This document shows positions 25,701 to 33,947 of a DNA stretch of 64,000 bases, piece after piece (within the stretch, counting starts at the first letter, position 1; every line of letters starts with the position of its first letter). Source of the DNA: Stenotrophomonas lactitubi (lineage in GTDB: Bacteria; Pseudomonadota; Gammaproteobacteria; Xanthomonadales; Xanthomonadaceae); NCBI RefSeq assembly GCF_002803515.1, contig NZ_PHQX01000001.1, positions 1,550,001 through 1,614,000 of the forward strand, in the 5' to 3' direction. The notes under the pieces were generated by a model, which did no database searches, was not told where the DNA came from, and saw nothing but the letters and a program-made list of their open reading frames with translations. The position numbers were made by a program, and so were the translations under genes.

Positions 25701-26436
25701 GAGCAGTGGCCAGGTCGACCGCAAGGCCATCAGCCTGTCCGGTGGCCGTACGTCGCCGGGTACCGAGTGGCAGAGCAAGGTGGAGTGGCGTCGTGACACC
25801 GGTGCGGAGCGGCGCACGCAATGGGTCAGCACCAATCGCCTCAGCCATCGTCTCAATGACAGCTGGCGGATTGCCGCGCGGTTCAACTACGCCGACACCG
25901 ACGATGCGATCAACCCGGTGGCCGGTGCACGCTTCATCGAAGGCAATCTCGGCTTCGCCTACCGCCCCTGGGACAATGACCGCTGGGCGTTGTTCGGCCG
26001 TTACAGCTATCTGTACGACCTGTCGACGATGGGCCAGGTCAACGGCGTGGACTACGACCAGCGGACCCAGGTGCTGTCGCTGGAGGGCGTGTACCGCATC
26101 GACCAGCGCTGGGAAGTAGCGGCCAAGCTGGCCCGCCGCGAAGGCGAGGTGCGCTATGGTCGCGGCACCGGCCCGTGGTTCGATTCAGCGACGAACTTCG
26201 GTGCCGCGCAGCTGCGCTATGACCTGTACTACCAATGGCATGGCCTGCTGGAGTACCGCCTGCTGGACGTACGCGATGGCGGTCGCCGGCAGGGTTGGCT
26301 GGCCGGTGTGGACCGCGATGTCGGCCGCAACTTCCGGGTCGGCGTGGGCTACAACTTCACCGACTTCAGTGACGACCTGACCAAGTTCGACTACACGCAC
26401 CGCGGCTGGTACCTCAACCTGGTGGGTCGCTATTGA
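22735..26436 (+). CDS. Large outer-membrane beta-barrel protein, partner of the repeat protein
   Basis: A 1233-residue exported protein with a signal peptide (RAVLYQALLLGLAATAQA). An N-terminal periplasmic part of about 400 residues contains beta-domains (VSIALDEPGKAAVRGEFMIRLPEGG, NIPVYGSRVRLRGRDLPLGAALKINGESYPL) and is followed by DLYYPTYGDDSLTQRDVDS. About 700 residues of alternating strands with abundant Tyr, Trp and Asp then end in NLVGRY, an aromatic C-terminal residue typical of barrels inserted by BAM. The ATG overlaps the repeat protein's stop (ATGA), implying coupled synthesis and a joint function. No specific named family is recognised. It could be a secretion pore, an anchor or a receptor for the repeat protein. 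Confidence 0.8.
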   Translation: MSAHHSVARRSARLHRAVLYQALLLGLAATAQAAPPPANAASSDAAPIHCESNQCSADGDLLFTLRSRSFDEPVTEGTSTRSSSQVLQPDRRVSIALDEPGKAAVRGEFMIRLPEGGAIWATEDPAMGQPELSISAPGMVAFDQGRIVRPVEFFVRGNYTAFIKRLEVSIYRGSDSDRVAPLATFELPVAAVGQGSWDGTLPASTPLRRGDRLVYVLRAYDAEGNVDETSAQSMQLVTLAEVERGNQQLRDALEDRRGTAVDANQAASLSLLEQVFDSNGLRQQNIPVYGSRVRLRGRDLPLGAALKINGESYPLDQDRKFAAEYLMPIGHHAFDVRVERPDAPAIARTLEVDVSGRYLFGVGLADVTVYQNKASGAGRDVARGERDDDVLSDGRLAFYLKAKTRGRYLLTAQADTQNRPLDELFTGFTTADPQDLFRSLDPDLYYPTYGDDSLTQRDVDSMGRFYLRMDWDKNQALWGNYNTGLSGTEYAQYVRSLYGAALLWRSRGANAWGDAQTELRLFGSQAETAPGHSEFIGTGGSLYYLRHASILRGSDQVVLEIRDRTTGRVEQRVSLVRGADYEIDALQGRILLTRPLAQVSRENLRRISRDVPLDGYEQRLIVDYEWVPTGFDNDDITAGVRGKHWFGDHVAVGATYVDEQRAGQDYSLRGADLTLQAGRGTYLKVEHSRSEATSAPVFFSDNGGLSFTRLNPEGQREGEATAVEARVNLRELGWTQRDWSAGAWWRQVEGGYSVGRFDTGQRVREQGAELLGYVTDDFSLYARYSEARRGNESLIQAQATVEWRIGDNDRVSAELRRVQEDRGIGSNAGVLAAARYTHRIGTALDLYGGGQLTVDDDHGRYADNDAVVAGGTYTFANLSTIGAEVSDGDRGSAAQVNAEYKLTPQHSFYGAFTQSTDRSEYDPLFSPNAQDGWTLGQRWRLSDQVNVFNESQFLKSGEESGLANTFGMDFYPAVGWNAGFTLSDGKLDASSGQVDRKAISLSGGRTSPGTEWQSKVEWRRDTGAERRTQWVSTNRLSHRLNDSWRIAARFNYADTDDAINPVAGARFIEGNLGFAYRPWDNDRWALFGRYSYLYDLSTMGQVNGVDYDQRTQVLSLEGVYRIDQRWEVAAKLARREGEVRYGRGTGPWFDSATNFGAAQLRYDLYYQWHGLLEYRLLDVRDGGRRQGWLAGVDRDVGRNFRVGVGYNFTDFSDDLTKFDYTHRGWYLNLVGRY

Positions 26437-26446
26437 TGACAGGGCA

Positions 26447-26560
26447 ACGCCAGACCATGCCTGCCAAGCCCTCGGCGGACACTACGGGTGGTGCCAGGCC
26501 ATGCCTGGCAAAACAGCAACGTCGCTACCCAGTAGTGCCAGGCCATGCCTGGCAAAACAG
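26447..26560. repeat. SMAG-like palindromes in tandem
   Basis: Two identical 19-bp palindromes, TGCCAGGC-CAT-GCCTGGCA, lie at 26492-26510 and 26536-26554, each followed by AAAACAGC; the second is preceded by GTAG one base early. A third, imperfect copy lies at about 26447-26468. The form matches the GTAG-tagged REP-like elements abundant in S. maltophilia. Confidence 0.7.
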
Positions 26561-26567
26561 CGGTCCC

Positions 26568-26927
26568 TCACTCCTGCTTGAGCAGCTCCACCAGCTGCCG
26601 CAACCGGTAAGGCTTGGGCAGGAATTCCACCTGCTCGGGCAGCGGCGGCAACTGCGAGCGCGCATAGCCGGAAGACAGAATCATCCGCGCCTGCGGCTGG
26701 TCCCGCGCCACATGCTCGCTCAGCTCGATGCCCGACATGCCGTTGGGCATGCTGATGTCACTGAACACCACATCGAAACGCGCGCCACCCTGCAGCAGGG
26801 CGACTGCTTCCTGCGCATCCGCCGTGGTCGCCACGTCGATGCCGAAGTCGCGCAGGGCCAGGCCGATCATCTCGCGCAGATCGGTCTGGTCCTCCACCAT
26901 CAATACGCGGATTGGATCATCGGTCAT
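26568..26927 (-). CDS. Single-domain response regulator (CheY-like receiver)
   Basis: A 119-residue receiver domain alone. The acidic pair is in VLMVEDQTD, the phospho-acceptor Asp in VVFSDISMPNGMSGIEL, then SSGYA and the conserved Lys in FLPKPYR. There is no output domain, so it must act by protein contact or as a phosphate relay, most likely with the histidine kinase whose stop codon its gene overlaps by 11 bp. The ATG at 26927 is chosen because the receiver motif starts directly after it; the frame upstream lies inside the kinase gene. Confidence 0.92.
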   Translation of the reverse strand: MTDDPIRVLMVEDQTDLREMIGLALRDFGIDVATTADAQEAVALLQGGARFDVVFSDISMPNGMSGIELSEHVARDQPQARMILSSGYARSQLPPLPEQVEFLPKPYRLRQLVELLKQE

Positions 26928-28077
26928 GTGCGGGGTCCTCGGTTGCAGGGAGCAGCAGGCTGACCGTGGTGCCGACACCGGGCGTGGTGGACACATCAAC
27001 GAAGCCGCCACTCTGGGTGGTGAATCCGAACACCTGGCTCAGGCCCAGACCGCTGCCCTTGCCGATGTCCTTGGTGGTGAAGAAAGGCTCGGTCGCACGC
27101 TCGGCGATGTCCGGGGCCATGCCATGGCCCTCATCGCAGACGCTCAACGTCACATAGGTCCGTTGCCGGGATGTGTCGGCGTCGGGGTCCATGCGGTGTT
27201 CCAGCGCGGTGGCGATCAGCACCCGGCCGTCGCCAACCGTGGCGTCCGCAGCGTTGCCGACCAGGTTGGTGAGCGCTGTCTGCAGCTGCACGGTGTCGCT
27301 GAGTATCGCAGGCAGGCCGGCAGCCAGCGCGGTTTCCAGGGTGACGCCAGCAGGGCAGGTGGCCTGCAGGGCGGGCAACCAGTCGCGGATCCGCGCATTG
27401 ATGTCCAGCGTTTCACGGATCAGGGTCTGCCCGGTGCTGAAGGCCAGCAGCTGCCGGGTCAGCAGCGCACCACGATCGCTGGCCGCCTGCGCGGTGGTCA
27501 ACAGGGCGTTGGCGCGTTCATCATCCCCCATGCGTGCGGACAGCAGGTCCAGCGCATTGACGATGGTGGTCAGCAGGTTGTTGAACTCATGGGCCAGGCC
27601 GCGGCTGAGCTGCCCGACCGTCTCGAACTGCTGGGTCTGGCGCAGCGCCCGCTGCGCGTCGCGCAGGAGCCGTTGCGCCTGCCACTGTTCAGTGATGTCG
27701 CGGGTGATCTTGACGAAGCCCACCAGTTCACCGTTCTCGAGCACCGATTCGATGACCACGCTGGCACGGAACGGAGAACCGTCACGGCGCACCCGCCAAC
27801 CTTCGGCGGCATGGTGCCCGCTTTCCGCCGCCAGTCGCAGCAGGTGCTGCGGCTCGCCGGCATCGCGATCGGCCGGCAGGTAGAAGCGTCCGAAATGGGT
27901 ACCGATGACTTCTTCCGAGCGATAGCCCTTGATGCGCTCCGCGCCGGGGTTCCAGCTGCAGACGATGCCATCAGGGTCGAGCAGGTACAGCGCATGGTCG
28001 CGCACGCTGTCGATCAGCAATCGCAGCTGTCGGGAAGGGTCCGTCAGCACGGACGGCGTCGAAGCGGCAGCGACCAC
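26917..28077 (-). CDS. PAS-domain sensor histidine kinase
   Basis: About 386 residues and no membrane segments. A PAS domain with PAC tail (LIDSVRDHALYLLDPDGIVCSWNPGAERIKGY...VKITRDITE) occupies roughly residues 20-140. A dimerisation/phosphoacceptor helix with GLAHEFNNLLTTI (His) follows, then N-box LVGNAADAT, G1 CDEGHGMAP, F-box EPFFTTK and G2 GSGLGLSQV. It is probably a cytosolic sensor of redox, light or a small ligand through PAS, signalling to the receiver encoded next. The start is uncertain: the open frame reaches 28230, overlapping the divergent gene, and GTG at 28077 or 28050 is more likely. Confidence 0.88.
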   Translation of the reverse strand: MVAAASTPSVLTDPSRQLRLLIDSVRDHALYLLDPDGIVCSWNPGAERIKGYRSEEVIGTHFGRFYLPADRDAGEPQHLLRLAAESGHHAAEGWRVRRDGSPFRASVVIESVLENGELVGFVKITRDITEQWQAQRLLRDAQRALRQTQQFETVGQLSRGLAHEFNNLLTTIVNALDLLSARMGDDERANALLTTAQAASDRGALLTRQLLAFSTGQTLIRETLDINARIRDWLPALQATCPAGVTLETALAAGLPAILSDTVQLQTALTNLVGNAADATVGDGRVLIATALEHRMDPDADTSRQRTYVTLSVCDEGHGMAPDIAERATEPFFTTKDIGKGSGLGLSQVFGFTTQSGGFVDVSTTPGVGTTVSLLLPATEDPAHDR

Positions 28078-28228
28078 GATGAAATGCGTATTACCTGTGT
28101 GAGGCACGAGAACGTAGGCAGTGCAGTGTGAAGAAGATGTGCACGCAACGCCCGTGCCATAGGTCGTATGCGGCTGAATGCGACACGGAGTAACATCAGC
28201 CCCCTTTTCCAATGTGGAACCGACCTGC

Positions 28229-31200
28229 ATGCGTCCTGGTGCGACTACGCGTGACCGCTGGATCTGGATGACCTCGGCGGTGCTGGTGACGGCGACGGCC
28301 GCGCTGGAACTGGTGGTGCCGCTGGGCTATGCCGTATGGCTGGCTTATTTCATGGCCATCGGCGTCACTGTGTTCCAGCGCAGCGCCCGGGTGCCGTTCG
28401 TGGTGGCCGTCAGCGCCTGCGTGCTGCTGGCGGTGGGCTACAACGTGGCGCCGGCCAGTACCAATTCGTCCTTCTCGTTCGTCAACCGGACCATCGGCGG
28501 CGCCGCTTTCCTGATGATCGCGCTGATCGCATCGCGTGCGATCCAGGCGCGGCGCGAAGCCATGCGCGCGCTGTGGCTGCAGGAAGCTGAGAACGCAGTG
28601 GCGCTTGGTCTGCGCGGCGAGCTGGCACCGGAACAGATCGCCGAGGCGGCGGTGACGGCACTGGCAACCCACATGCGTGCGGACGTTGGAGCGCTCTATC
28701 GACTGGATGGAGGCCGCCTGCAGCTGACCGGTGGACTGGCGTTGCCGACCGGCATCCCGGCGACGCTGGGCCTGCAGGAAGGGGTGGCAGGGCAGGTGGC
28801 CCGCGACCAGCTGGCGCGGCACCTGCAGGGGGGCGACGCGACCACGCTGGAGCTGCAGACGAGCCTGGGACGTGTGCCTGTGCGCGAGCGCATCCTCGCC
28901 CCGATCAGCAGTGACGGTGCCGTGGTCGGTGTGATCGAGCTCGGTCGCTCGGTTGTGGGTGAGCAGCGCGCGCTGGATGACGAACTGTTGGAGCGCTGCG
29001 CCGAAACGATCGGCATGGCACTGCGTACCTCGATGCTGCGCGGGCAGCTGATGGTGCTGCTGGAGGAGTCGCAGCGCCAGGGCGAAGAGCTGCAGGCACA
29101 GCAGGAAGAGCTGCGCGTGGCCAACGAAGAGCTGGAAGAGCAGAGCCGCAGCCTGATGCAGTCGCAGAGCCATCTGGAACAGCAGCAGGCCGAGCTGGAG
29201 CAGAGCAATGTGCAGCTGGAAGAGCGCACCCACGAGCTGGAGTCGCAGAAGCAGGCGCTGCTGGTCGCGCAGGGCCAGCTGGTGCGCAACAGCAACGAAC
29301 TGGCCGCCACCTCACGCTACAAGTCCGAGTTCCTGGCCAACATGTCGCACGAACTGCGCACGCCGCTGAACAGTTCGCTGATCCTGGCCAAGCTGCTGGC
29401 CGACAACAAGGACGGCGCGCTCAGCGACGAGCAGGTGAAGTACGCCCGCGCCATCCTCTCCTCCAACAACGACCTGCTGGCGCTGATCAACGACATCCTC
29501 GATCTGTCGCGCATCGAAGCGGGGCACGTCGAACTGGCCGATGAAGTGGTGGTGGTCGACAGCGTGCTGCAGCGGCTGCGTGAGACCTTCGAGCCGATGG
29601 CGCGGCAGAAGGGTCTGACGCTGCAGATCGAGGCCGATGGCCTGGCCCCCAGCCAACTGGTGGCCGACAACCAGCGCCTGCAGCAGATCCTGAAGAATCT
29701 TCTGGCCAATGCGGTCAAGTTCACCGAGCACGGCAAGGTCAGCCTGCACGTTCGCAGCGGCGGCAATGGCCGGATCCGATTCGAGGTCTCCGACAGCGGC
29801 ATCGGCATCGCACGCGATCAGTTGCAGCTGATCTTCGAAGCGTTCCGCCAGGCCGATGGCAGCACCCGCCGCCGTTACGGTGGCACCGGCCTGGGTCTGT
29901 CGATCTCGCGTGACCTCGCGGTACGCATGGGCGGCGATATCCAAGTGGACAGCGAGCCGGGCCGCGGCAGCTGCTTCATTCTCGAACTGCCTCTGCAGGG
30001 CGCGCCGATGGCCGAGGCCGCCGCAGACGCCGCAGTGGCCGTGCCCGTTCCCATGCAGCGGGCTCCCGCCGCGACGGTGGCACCTGCACCATTGGCCCAG
30101 CGCTCCAGCGCCACTCCGGTCGCCGCGGTGGCCGATGACCGTGGCCGGCGCCACCACGCAGGGCGGTTGATCCTGGCCGTGGAAGATGATGCGGTCTTCG
30201 CCGAAGCGCTGGTGACGCTGGCGCATGAGCTTGATTTCGACTGCGTGGTAGCCACCACCGCCGAAGAGGCGTTGGCGCTGGCGGCGGACCTGCGCCCGAA
30301 CGGCATCCTGCTGGACATCGGCCTGCCCGACGTCTCCGGCCTGACCGTGCTCGAACGGCTCAAGCGCAATCCCGATACCCGGCACATTCCGGTGCACGTG
30401 GTCTCCGGCATGGACCGCAGCCAGGTGGCGCGCGAGCTGGGTGCGATCGGTTTCGCGATCAAGCCGACCACGCGCGAGCGGTTGGTGGCTGCCATCGAAC
30501 AGCTTGAACAGACCAGCCAGCGCGACGTACGGCGCCTGCTGATCGTGGAGGATGACAACGACCTGCGCCGCAACCTGGAACTGCTGCTGGGCCGCGATCA
30601 GCTGCAGATCGCCGCTGTCGGCACGCTTGCCGCAGCGGTGGAACAGCTGAGCACGGTCACCTTCGACTGCATGGTGATGGACCTGTCGCTGCCCGACGGC
30701 AGTGGCTACGACCTGCTTGAGCACATGGCGGGCAACGATGACGTCGGCTTCCCGCCGGTCATCGTCTACACCGGCCGTGCCCTCAGCCGCGAGGAAGAGC
30801 AGCGCCTGCGCCGCTACTCCAAGAGCATCATCATCAAGGGCGCGCGTTCGCCCGAGCGCCTGCTCGACGAGGTGACGCTGTTCCTGCACAGCGTGGAGGC
30901 CAACCTGCCCAGCGACCAGCAGCGCCTGCTGCGCGAAGCGCGCCGCCGCGACACCGTGCTCGATGGACGCACCGTGCTGCTGGCCGAGGACGATGTGCGC
31001 AACATCTTCGCGCTGTCCAGCGTGCTGGAGCCGCTGGGGGTGACGCTGGAGATCGCCCGCAACGGCCAGGAGGCCGTTGATCGGCTGGCCCAGCGTGAGG
31101 TGGACCTGGTGCTGATGGACATCATGATGCCGGAGAAGGATGGCCTGCAGGCGATGCGCGAGATCCGCGCGCAGCGCCACCTGCAGGACCTGCCGATCAT

Positions 31201-31333
31201 CGCGCTGACCGCCAAGGCCATGCCCGACGACCGTGAGCGCTGCCTGCAGGCCGGTGCCAACGACTACATCGCCAAGCCCATCGACGTGGACAAGCTGGTG
31301 TCGCTGTGCCGGGTCTGGTGCTCGCGGCAATGA
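28229..31333 (+). CDS. Hybrid sensor kinase with GAF domain and three receiver domains
   Basis: A 1034-residue inner-membrane protein. Hydrophobic helices lie in the first 95 residues (ALELVVPLGYAVWLAYFMAIGVTVF, VVAVSACVLLAVGY, AAFLMIALIA), then a GAF domain (about 110-265) and a coiled coil rich in Gln/Glu (about 275-350). The kinase core has FLANMSHELRTPLN (His) and a full ATPase with the VSDSGIGI and GGTGLGLSISR boxes. Three receivers follow: LDIGLPDVSG, VMDLSLPDGSG and LMDIMMPEKDG, the last with conserved TAKAMPD and AKPID. The architecture suits a multi-input integrator feeding the downstream CheR/CheB genes. Its stop overlaps the cheR start (ATGA). Confidence 0.93.
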   Translation: MRPGATTRDRWIWMTSAVLVTATAALELVVPLGYAVWLAYFMAIGVTVFQRSARVPFVVAVSACVLLAVGYNVAPASTNSSFSFVNRTIGGAAFLMIALIASRAIQARREAMRALWLQEAENAVALGLRGELAPEQIAEAAVTALATHMRADVGALYRLDGGRLQLTGGLALPTGIPATLGLQEGVAGQVARDQLARHLQGGDATTLELQTSLGRVPVRERILAPISSDGAVVGVIELGRSVVGEQRALDDELLERCAETIGMALRTSMLRGQLMVLLEESQRQGEELQAQQEELRVANEELEEQSRSLMQSQSHLEQQQAELEQSNVQLEERTHELESQKQALLVAQGQLVRNSNELAATSRYKSEFLANMSHELRTPLNSSLILAKLLADNKDGALSDEQVKYARAILSSNNDLLALINDILDLSRIEAGHVELADEVVVVDSVLQRLRETFEPMARQKGLTLQIEADGLAPSQLVADNQRLQQILKNLLANAVKFTEHGKVSLHVRSGGNGRIRFEVSDSGIGIARDQLQLIFEAFRQADGSTRRRYGGTGLGLSISRDLAVRMGGDIQVDSEPGRGSCFILELPLQGAPMAEAAADAAVAVPVPMQRAPAATVAPAPLAQRSSATPVAAVADDRGRRHHAGRLILAVEDDAVFAEALVTLAHELDFDCVVATTAEEALALAADLRPNGILLDIGLPDVSGLTVLERLKRNPDTRHIPVHVVSGMDRSQVARELGAIGFAIKPTTRERLVAAIEQLEQTSQRDVRRLLIVEDDNDLRRNLELLLGRDQLQIAAVGTLAAAVEQLSTVTFDCMVMDLSLPDGSGYDLLEHMAGNDDVGFPPVIVYTGRALSREEEQRLRRYSKSIIIKGARSPERLLDEVTLFLHSVEANLPSDQQRLLREARRRDTVLDGRTVLLAEDDVRNIFALSSVLEPLGVTLEIARNGQEAVDRLAQREVDLVLMDIMMPEKDGLQAMREIRAQRHLQDLPIIALTAKAMPDDRERCLQAGANDYIAKPIDVDKLVSLCRVWCSRQ

Positions 31334-32154
31334 ACGAGCAGGCGCTGTTCGACCTGGAGCTGAAGGTGCTGCTGGAGGCGCTGTATCAGCGCTACCACTA
31401 CGACTTCCGCAGCTATGCGGTGTCCTCGCTGCGCCGTCGCGTCAGCCAGGCCATGCAGCGCTACGAGTGCGAGCGCCTGTCGGATCTGCAGCATCGGCTG
31501 CTGCACGAACCGGAGCTGTTCGCCCAGGCCATGCAGTTCTTCACCGTGCAGGTCTCGGAGATGTTCCGTGACCCGGAGTATTTCCGGCAGATGCGCGAAC
31601 AGGTGGTGCCGGTGCTGCGCACCTACCCCTCGGTGAAGCTGTGGGTGGCCGGCTGCAGTACCGGCGAGGAAGTGTGGTCGCTGGCGATCCTGCTGCATGA
31701 GGAAGGACTGCTTGAGCGCAGCATCGTCTACGCCACCGATATCAACCCCGCGGCACTGGCCACGGCCGAGGCCGGTGCCTACGGCATTGACCGCTTGGCG
31801 CAGTTCAGCCGGAACTACCTTGCCGCTGGCGGCACCGGTTCACTGTCGGACTATTACACCACCGCCTACGACGGTGCGGTCTTCGACCGCCAGTTGCGCC
31901 GCAATGTGGTGTTCGCCGATCACAGCCTGGCCACCGACACGGTGTTTTCAGAAGTGCACCTGGTGTCCTGCCGCAATGTGCTGATCTATTTCAACCGCGA
32001 CCTGCAGGATCGGGCGGTGGGATTGTTCCGCGAAGCCCTGGTGCATCGCGGCTTCCTCGGCCTGGGCAGCAAGGAGTCGCTGCAGTTCGGTCGCCATCAC
32101 GATGCGTTCGAAGCCTGTTCGCGGGAGCACCGTCTGTACCGGAAGGTGGCCTGA
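31330..32154 (+). CDS. CheR-type methyltransferase
   Basis: A 274-residue cytoplasmic protein with an N-terminal helical domain and a SAM-binding domain containing WVAGCSTGEEVWSLA, DINPAALATAEAGAY and VHLVSCRNVLIYF, the signature series of CheR. Such enzymes methylate glutamates of chemoreceptors. No receptor gene lies nearby, so the target here may be a kinase or other signalling protein, as proposed for CheR/CheB modules fused to or placed beside hybrid kinases. The start at 31330 overlaps the kinase stop; a longer frame exists but would extend into the kinase gene. Confidence 0.92.
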   Translation: MNEQALFDLELKVLLEALYQRYHYDFRSYAVSSLRRRVSQAMQRYECERLSDLQHRLLHEPELFAQAMQFFTVQVSEMFRDPEYFRQMREQVVPVLRTYPSVKLWVAGCSTGEEVWSLAILLHEEGLLERSIVYATDINPAALATAEAGAYGIDRLAQFSRNYLAAGGTGSLSDYYTTAYDGAVFDRQLRRNVVFADHSLATDTVFSEVHLVSCRNVLIYFNRDLQDRAVGLFREALVHRGFLGLGSKESLQFGRHHDAFEACSREHRLYRKVA

Positions 32155-32729
32155 TGGTGGCGATGTCCCGCCCTGAAATGGTGGTGATCGGCGCATCGGC
32201 GGGTGGCGTGGCCGCCCTGCAGATCGTGCTTGGCGCGTTGCCGGCCACCCTGCCGGTGCCGGTACTGGTGGTGCTGCACCTGCCGCGCGACCGTTCCAGC
32301 CGCATCGCCGATGTGCTGGCACCGTACTGCGCGCTGACCGTGCGCGAAGCGGAGGACAAGCAGCCGCTGCAGGCGGGAACGGTGACGTTCGCGCCGCCGG
32401 ACTACCACCTGTTGGTGGAGGACACGCAGGCCATCGCACTGTCGATGGACGATCCGGTGCTGTTCTCGCGGCCGGCCATCGATCCGCTGTTCGAATCCGC
32501 CGCAGCCGTGTTCGGCACGCGTGTGCTGGCGATCCTGCTGACCGGTGCCAGCAGCGATGGCAGTGATGGCGTGGCCGCGGTGCGCACCGCTGGTGGCCAG
32601 GCCTGGCTGCAATGCCCCGAGGAGGCCGAGGCATCGATGATGCCGGCCTCCGCCCTGCAGCATGCCGGCGCCGACGCCGTGCTGCCCCTTGAACTGATGT
32701 GTCGCCGCCTGAAGGAGTTGTTTGCATGA
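32154..32729 (+). CDS. CheB-type methylesterase domain protein without receiver
   Basis: 191 residues comprising only the methylesterase/amidase domain. The catalytic serine is in VVIGASAGGVAAL, the histidine in VVLHLPRDRSSR and the aspartate in LTGASSDGSDGVAA. The regulatory N-terminal receiver of canonical CheB is missing, so activity must be controlled by other means, for example the receivers of the adjacent kinases. It overlaps the cheR stop by one base and the following gene by four, which makes coupled translation likely. Confidence 0.92.
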   Translation: MVAMSRPEMVVIGASAGGVAALQIVLGALPATLPVPVLVVLHLPRDRSSRIADVLAPYCALTVREAEDKQPLQAGTVTFAPPDYHLLVEDTQAIALSMDDPVLFSRPAIDPLFESAAAVFGTRVLAILLTGASSDGSDGVAAVRTAGGQAWLQCPEEAEASMMPASALQHAGADAVLPLELMCRRLKELFA

Positions 32730-33865
32730 ACCTGCTGCCGCCGGACCCTGCCCAGTCGCAGGCCCCGGTCAACCTGCTGATCGTCGACGACGTACCGCAG
32801 AACCTGGTGGCGATGGAGGCGCTGCTGCGCCGCGAGGGCGTCAACCTGCTGCTGGCCGATTCCGGCGCGCAGGCGCTGGAACTGCTGCTGGAGCATGAGG
32901 TGGCGCTGGCGCTGCTGGACGTGCACATGCCGGAGATCGATGGTTTCATGCTGGCCGAGCTGATGCGCGGCTCGCAGCGCAGCCGCGACGTGCCGATCAT
33001 CTTCCTGACCGCCTCGCCGGACGATCCGCACAGGGTCTTCAAGGGCTACGAGACCGGCGCGGTGGATTTCCTGCACAAGCCGGTGGCGCCGCAGGTGATC
33101 CTCAGCAAGGTCAATGTGTTCATCGAGCTCTACCAGCAGCGACAGCTGCTGAAGGCGCGCAACGAGGCGCTGGAGCGCGCGTTGAAGCTCAACGAGACCA
33201 TGGCCGCGGTGCTGACCCACGACCTGCGCACGCCGTTGTCGGCCATCCTGCTATGTGCCGACAAGCTGTCGCTGGAGCTGCCGGCCGACAATGCCGGCGC
33301 GCAACAGACGCTGAGCTATCTGGAAGCCAGCACGCTGCGGATGGCGCGCATGGTCGAGCAGTTGCTGGACTTCTCGCGGATCCGCAGTGGTGGCCTGCGC
33401 CTGCAGAGCGGTGCCTGCGACCTGGCCGAGGTGACGCGTGCGGTGTTGGTGGAGGCCGGTGCCGGTCATCGAACCGATCGGATCGCACTGGATGTGCGCG
33501 GTGATTCGACCCTGCAGGGCGACATGGATCGTTTGGGGCAGATCATCGCCAACCTGGTCGGCAACGCACTCACCCATGGCGCTGATGCAGCGGTGCAGGT
33601 GCAGGTCGATGGCAGCGATGCGCGTGTTGTCGCGCTGCGCGTAAGCAACGCCGGCCATGTCGATGAAGCGTTGCTGCCGCGTCTGTTCGAACCGTTCAAG
33701 GCAAGCTTCCACCAAAGCAACGGCTTGGGGCTGGGCCTGTACATCGTTGACCAGTTCGTGCGTGCCCATGGCGGGCAGTTGAGCGCGCGCAACGACGCAG
33801 GACAGGTGGTGTTCGAGGCACTGCTGCCGCGCCGCGCCGATGGACGCAGCCCGGCCGTTTCCTGA
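32726..33865 (+). CDS. Receiver-histidine kinase fusion
   Basis: A 379-residue soluble protein. The N-terminal receiver (LLIVDDVPQNLVAM, phospho-Asp in LLDVHMPEIDGF, TASPDD, LHKPVAP) spans about 20-140 and a helical linker follows. The kinase has VLTHDLRTPLSAI (His near 163), NLVGNALTHG and GLGLGLYIVDQFVRAHGG. In this order, phosphorylation of the receiver presumably controls the attached kinase, so it can act as a response regulator with kinase output in the same pathway as the hybrid kinase. It is the last gene of the four-gene operon. Confidence 0.92.
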   Translation: MNLLPPDPAQSQAPVNLLIVDDVPQNLVAMEALLRREGVNLLLADSGAQALELLLEHEVALALLDVHMPEIDGFMLAELMRGSQRSRDVPIIFLTASPDDPHRVFKGYETGAVDFLHKPVAPQVILSKVNVFIELYQQRQLLKARNEALERALKLNETMAAVLTHDLRTPLSAILLCADKLSLELPADNAGAQQTLSYLEASTLRMARMVEQLLDFSRIRSGGLRLQSGACDLAEVTRAVLVEAGAGHRTDRIALDVRGDSTLQGDMDRLGQIIANLVGNALTHGADAAVQVQVDGSDARVVALRVSNAGHVDEALLPRLFEPFKASFHQSNGLGLGLYIVDQFVRAHGGQLSARNDAGQVVFEALLPRRADGRSPAVS

Positions 33866-33947
33866 ATTCTTCAGCTGACGCGTGAGCGTACTGAGACGGA
33901 CGCGTCCGCAACTGCTACCGTGGCACCACTCTTGCAAAGGAAGCTCC

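Noticed and set aside
20045..25848. Very long minus-strand frames opposite the repeat protein and barrel genes
   Set aside because: They are His/Arg/Ala/Gly-rich antisense shadows of well-supported plus-strand genes, without start signals or motifs.
29312..31330. A 672-codon minus-strand frame under the hybrid kinase
   Set aside because: Antisense shadow; the plus-strand kinase and receiver motifs fully explain this stretch.
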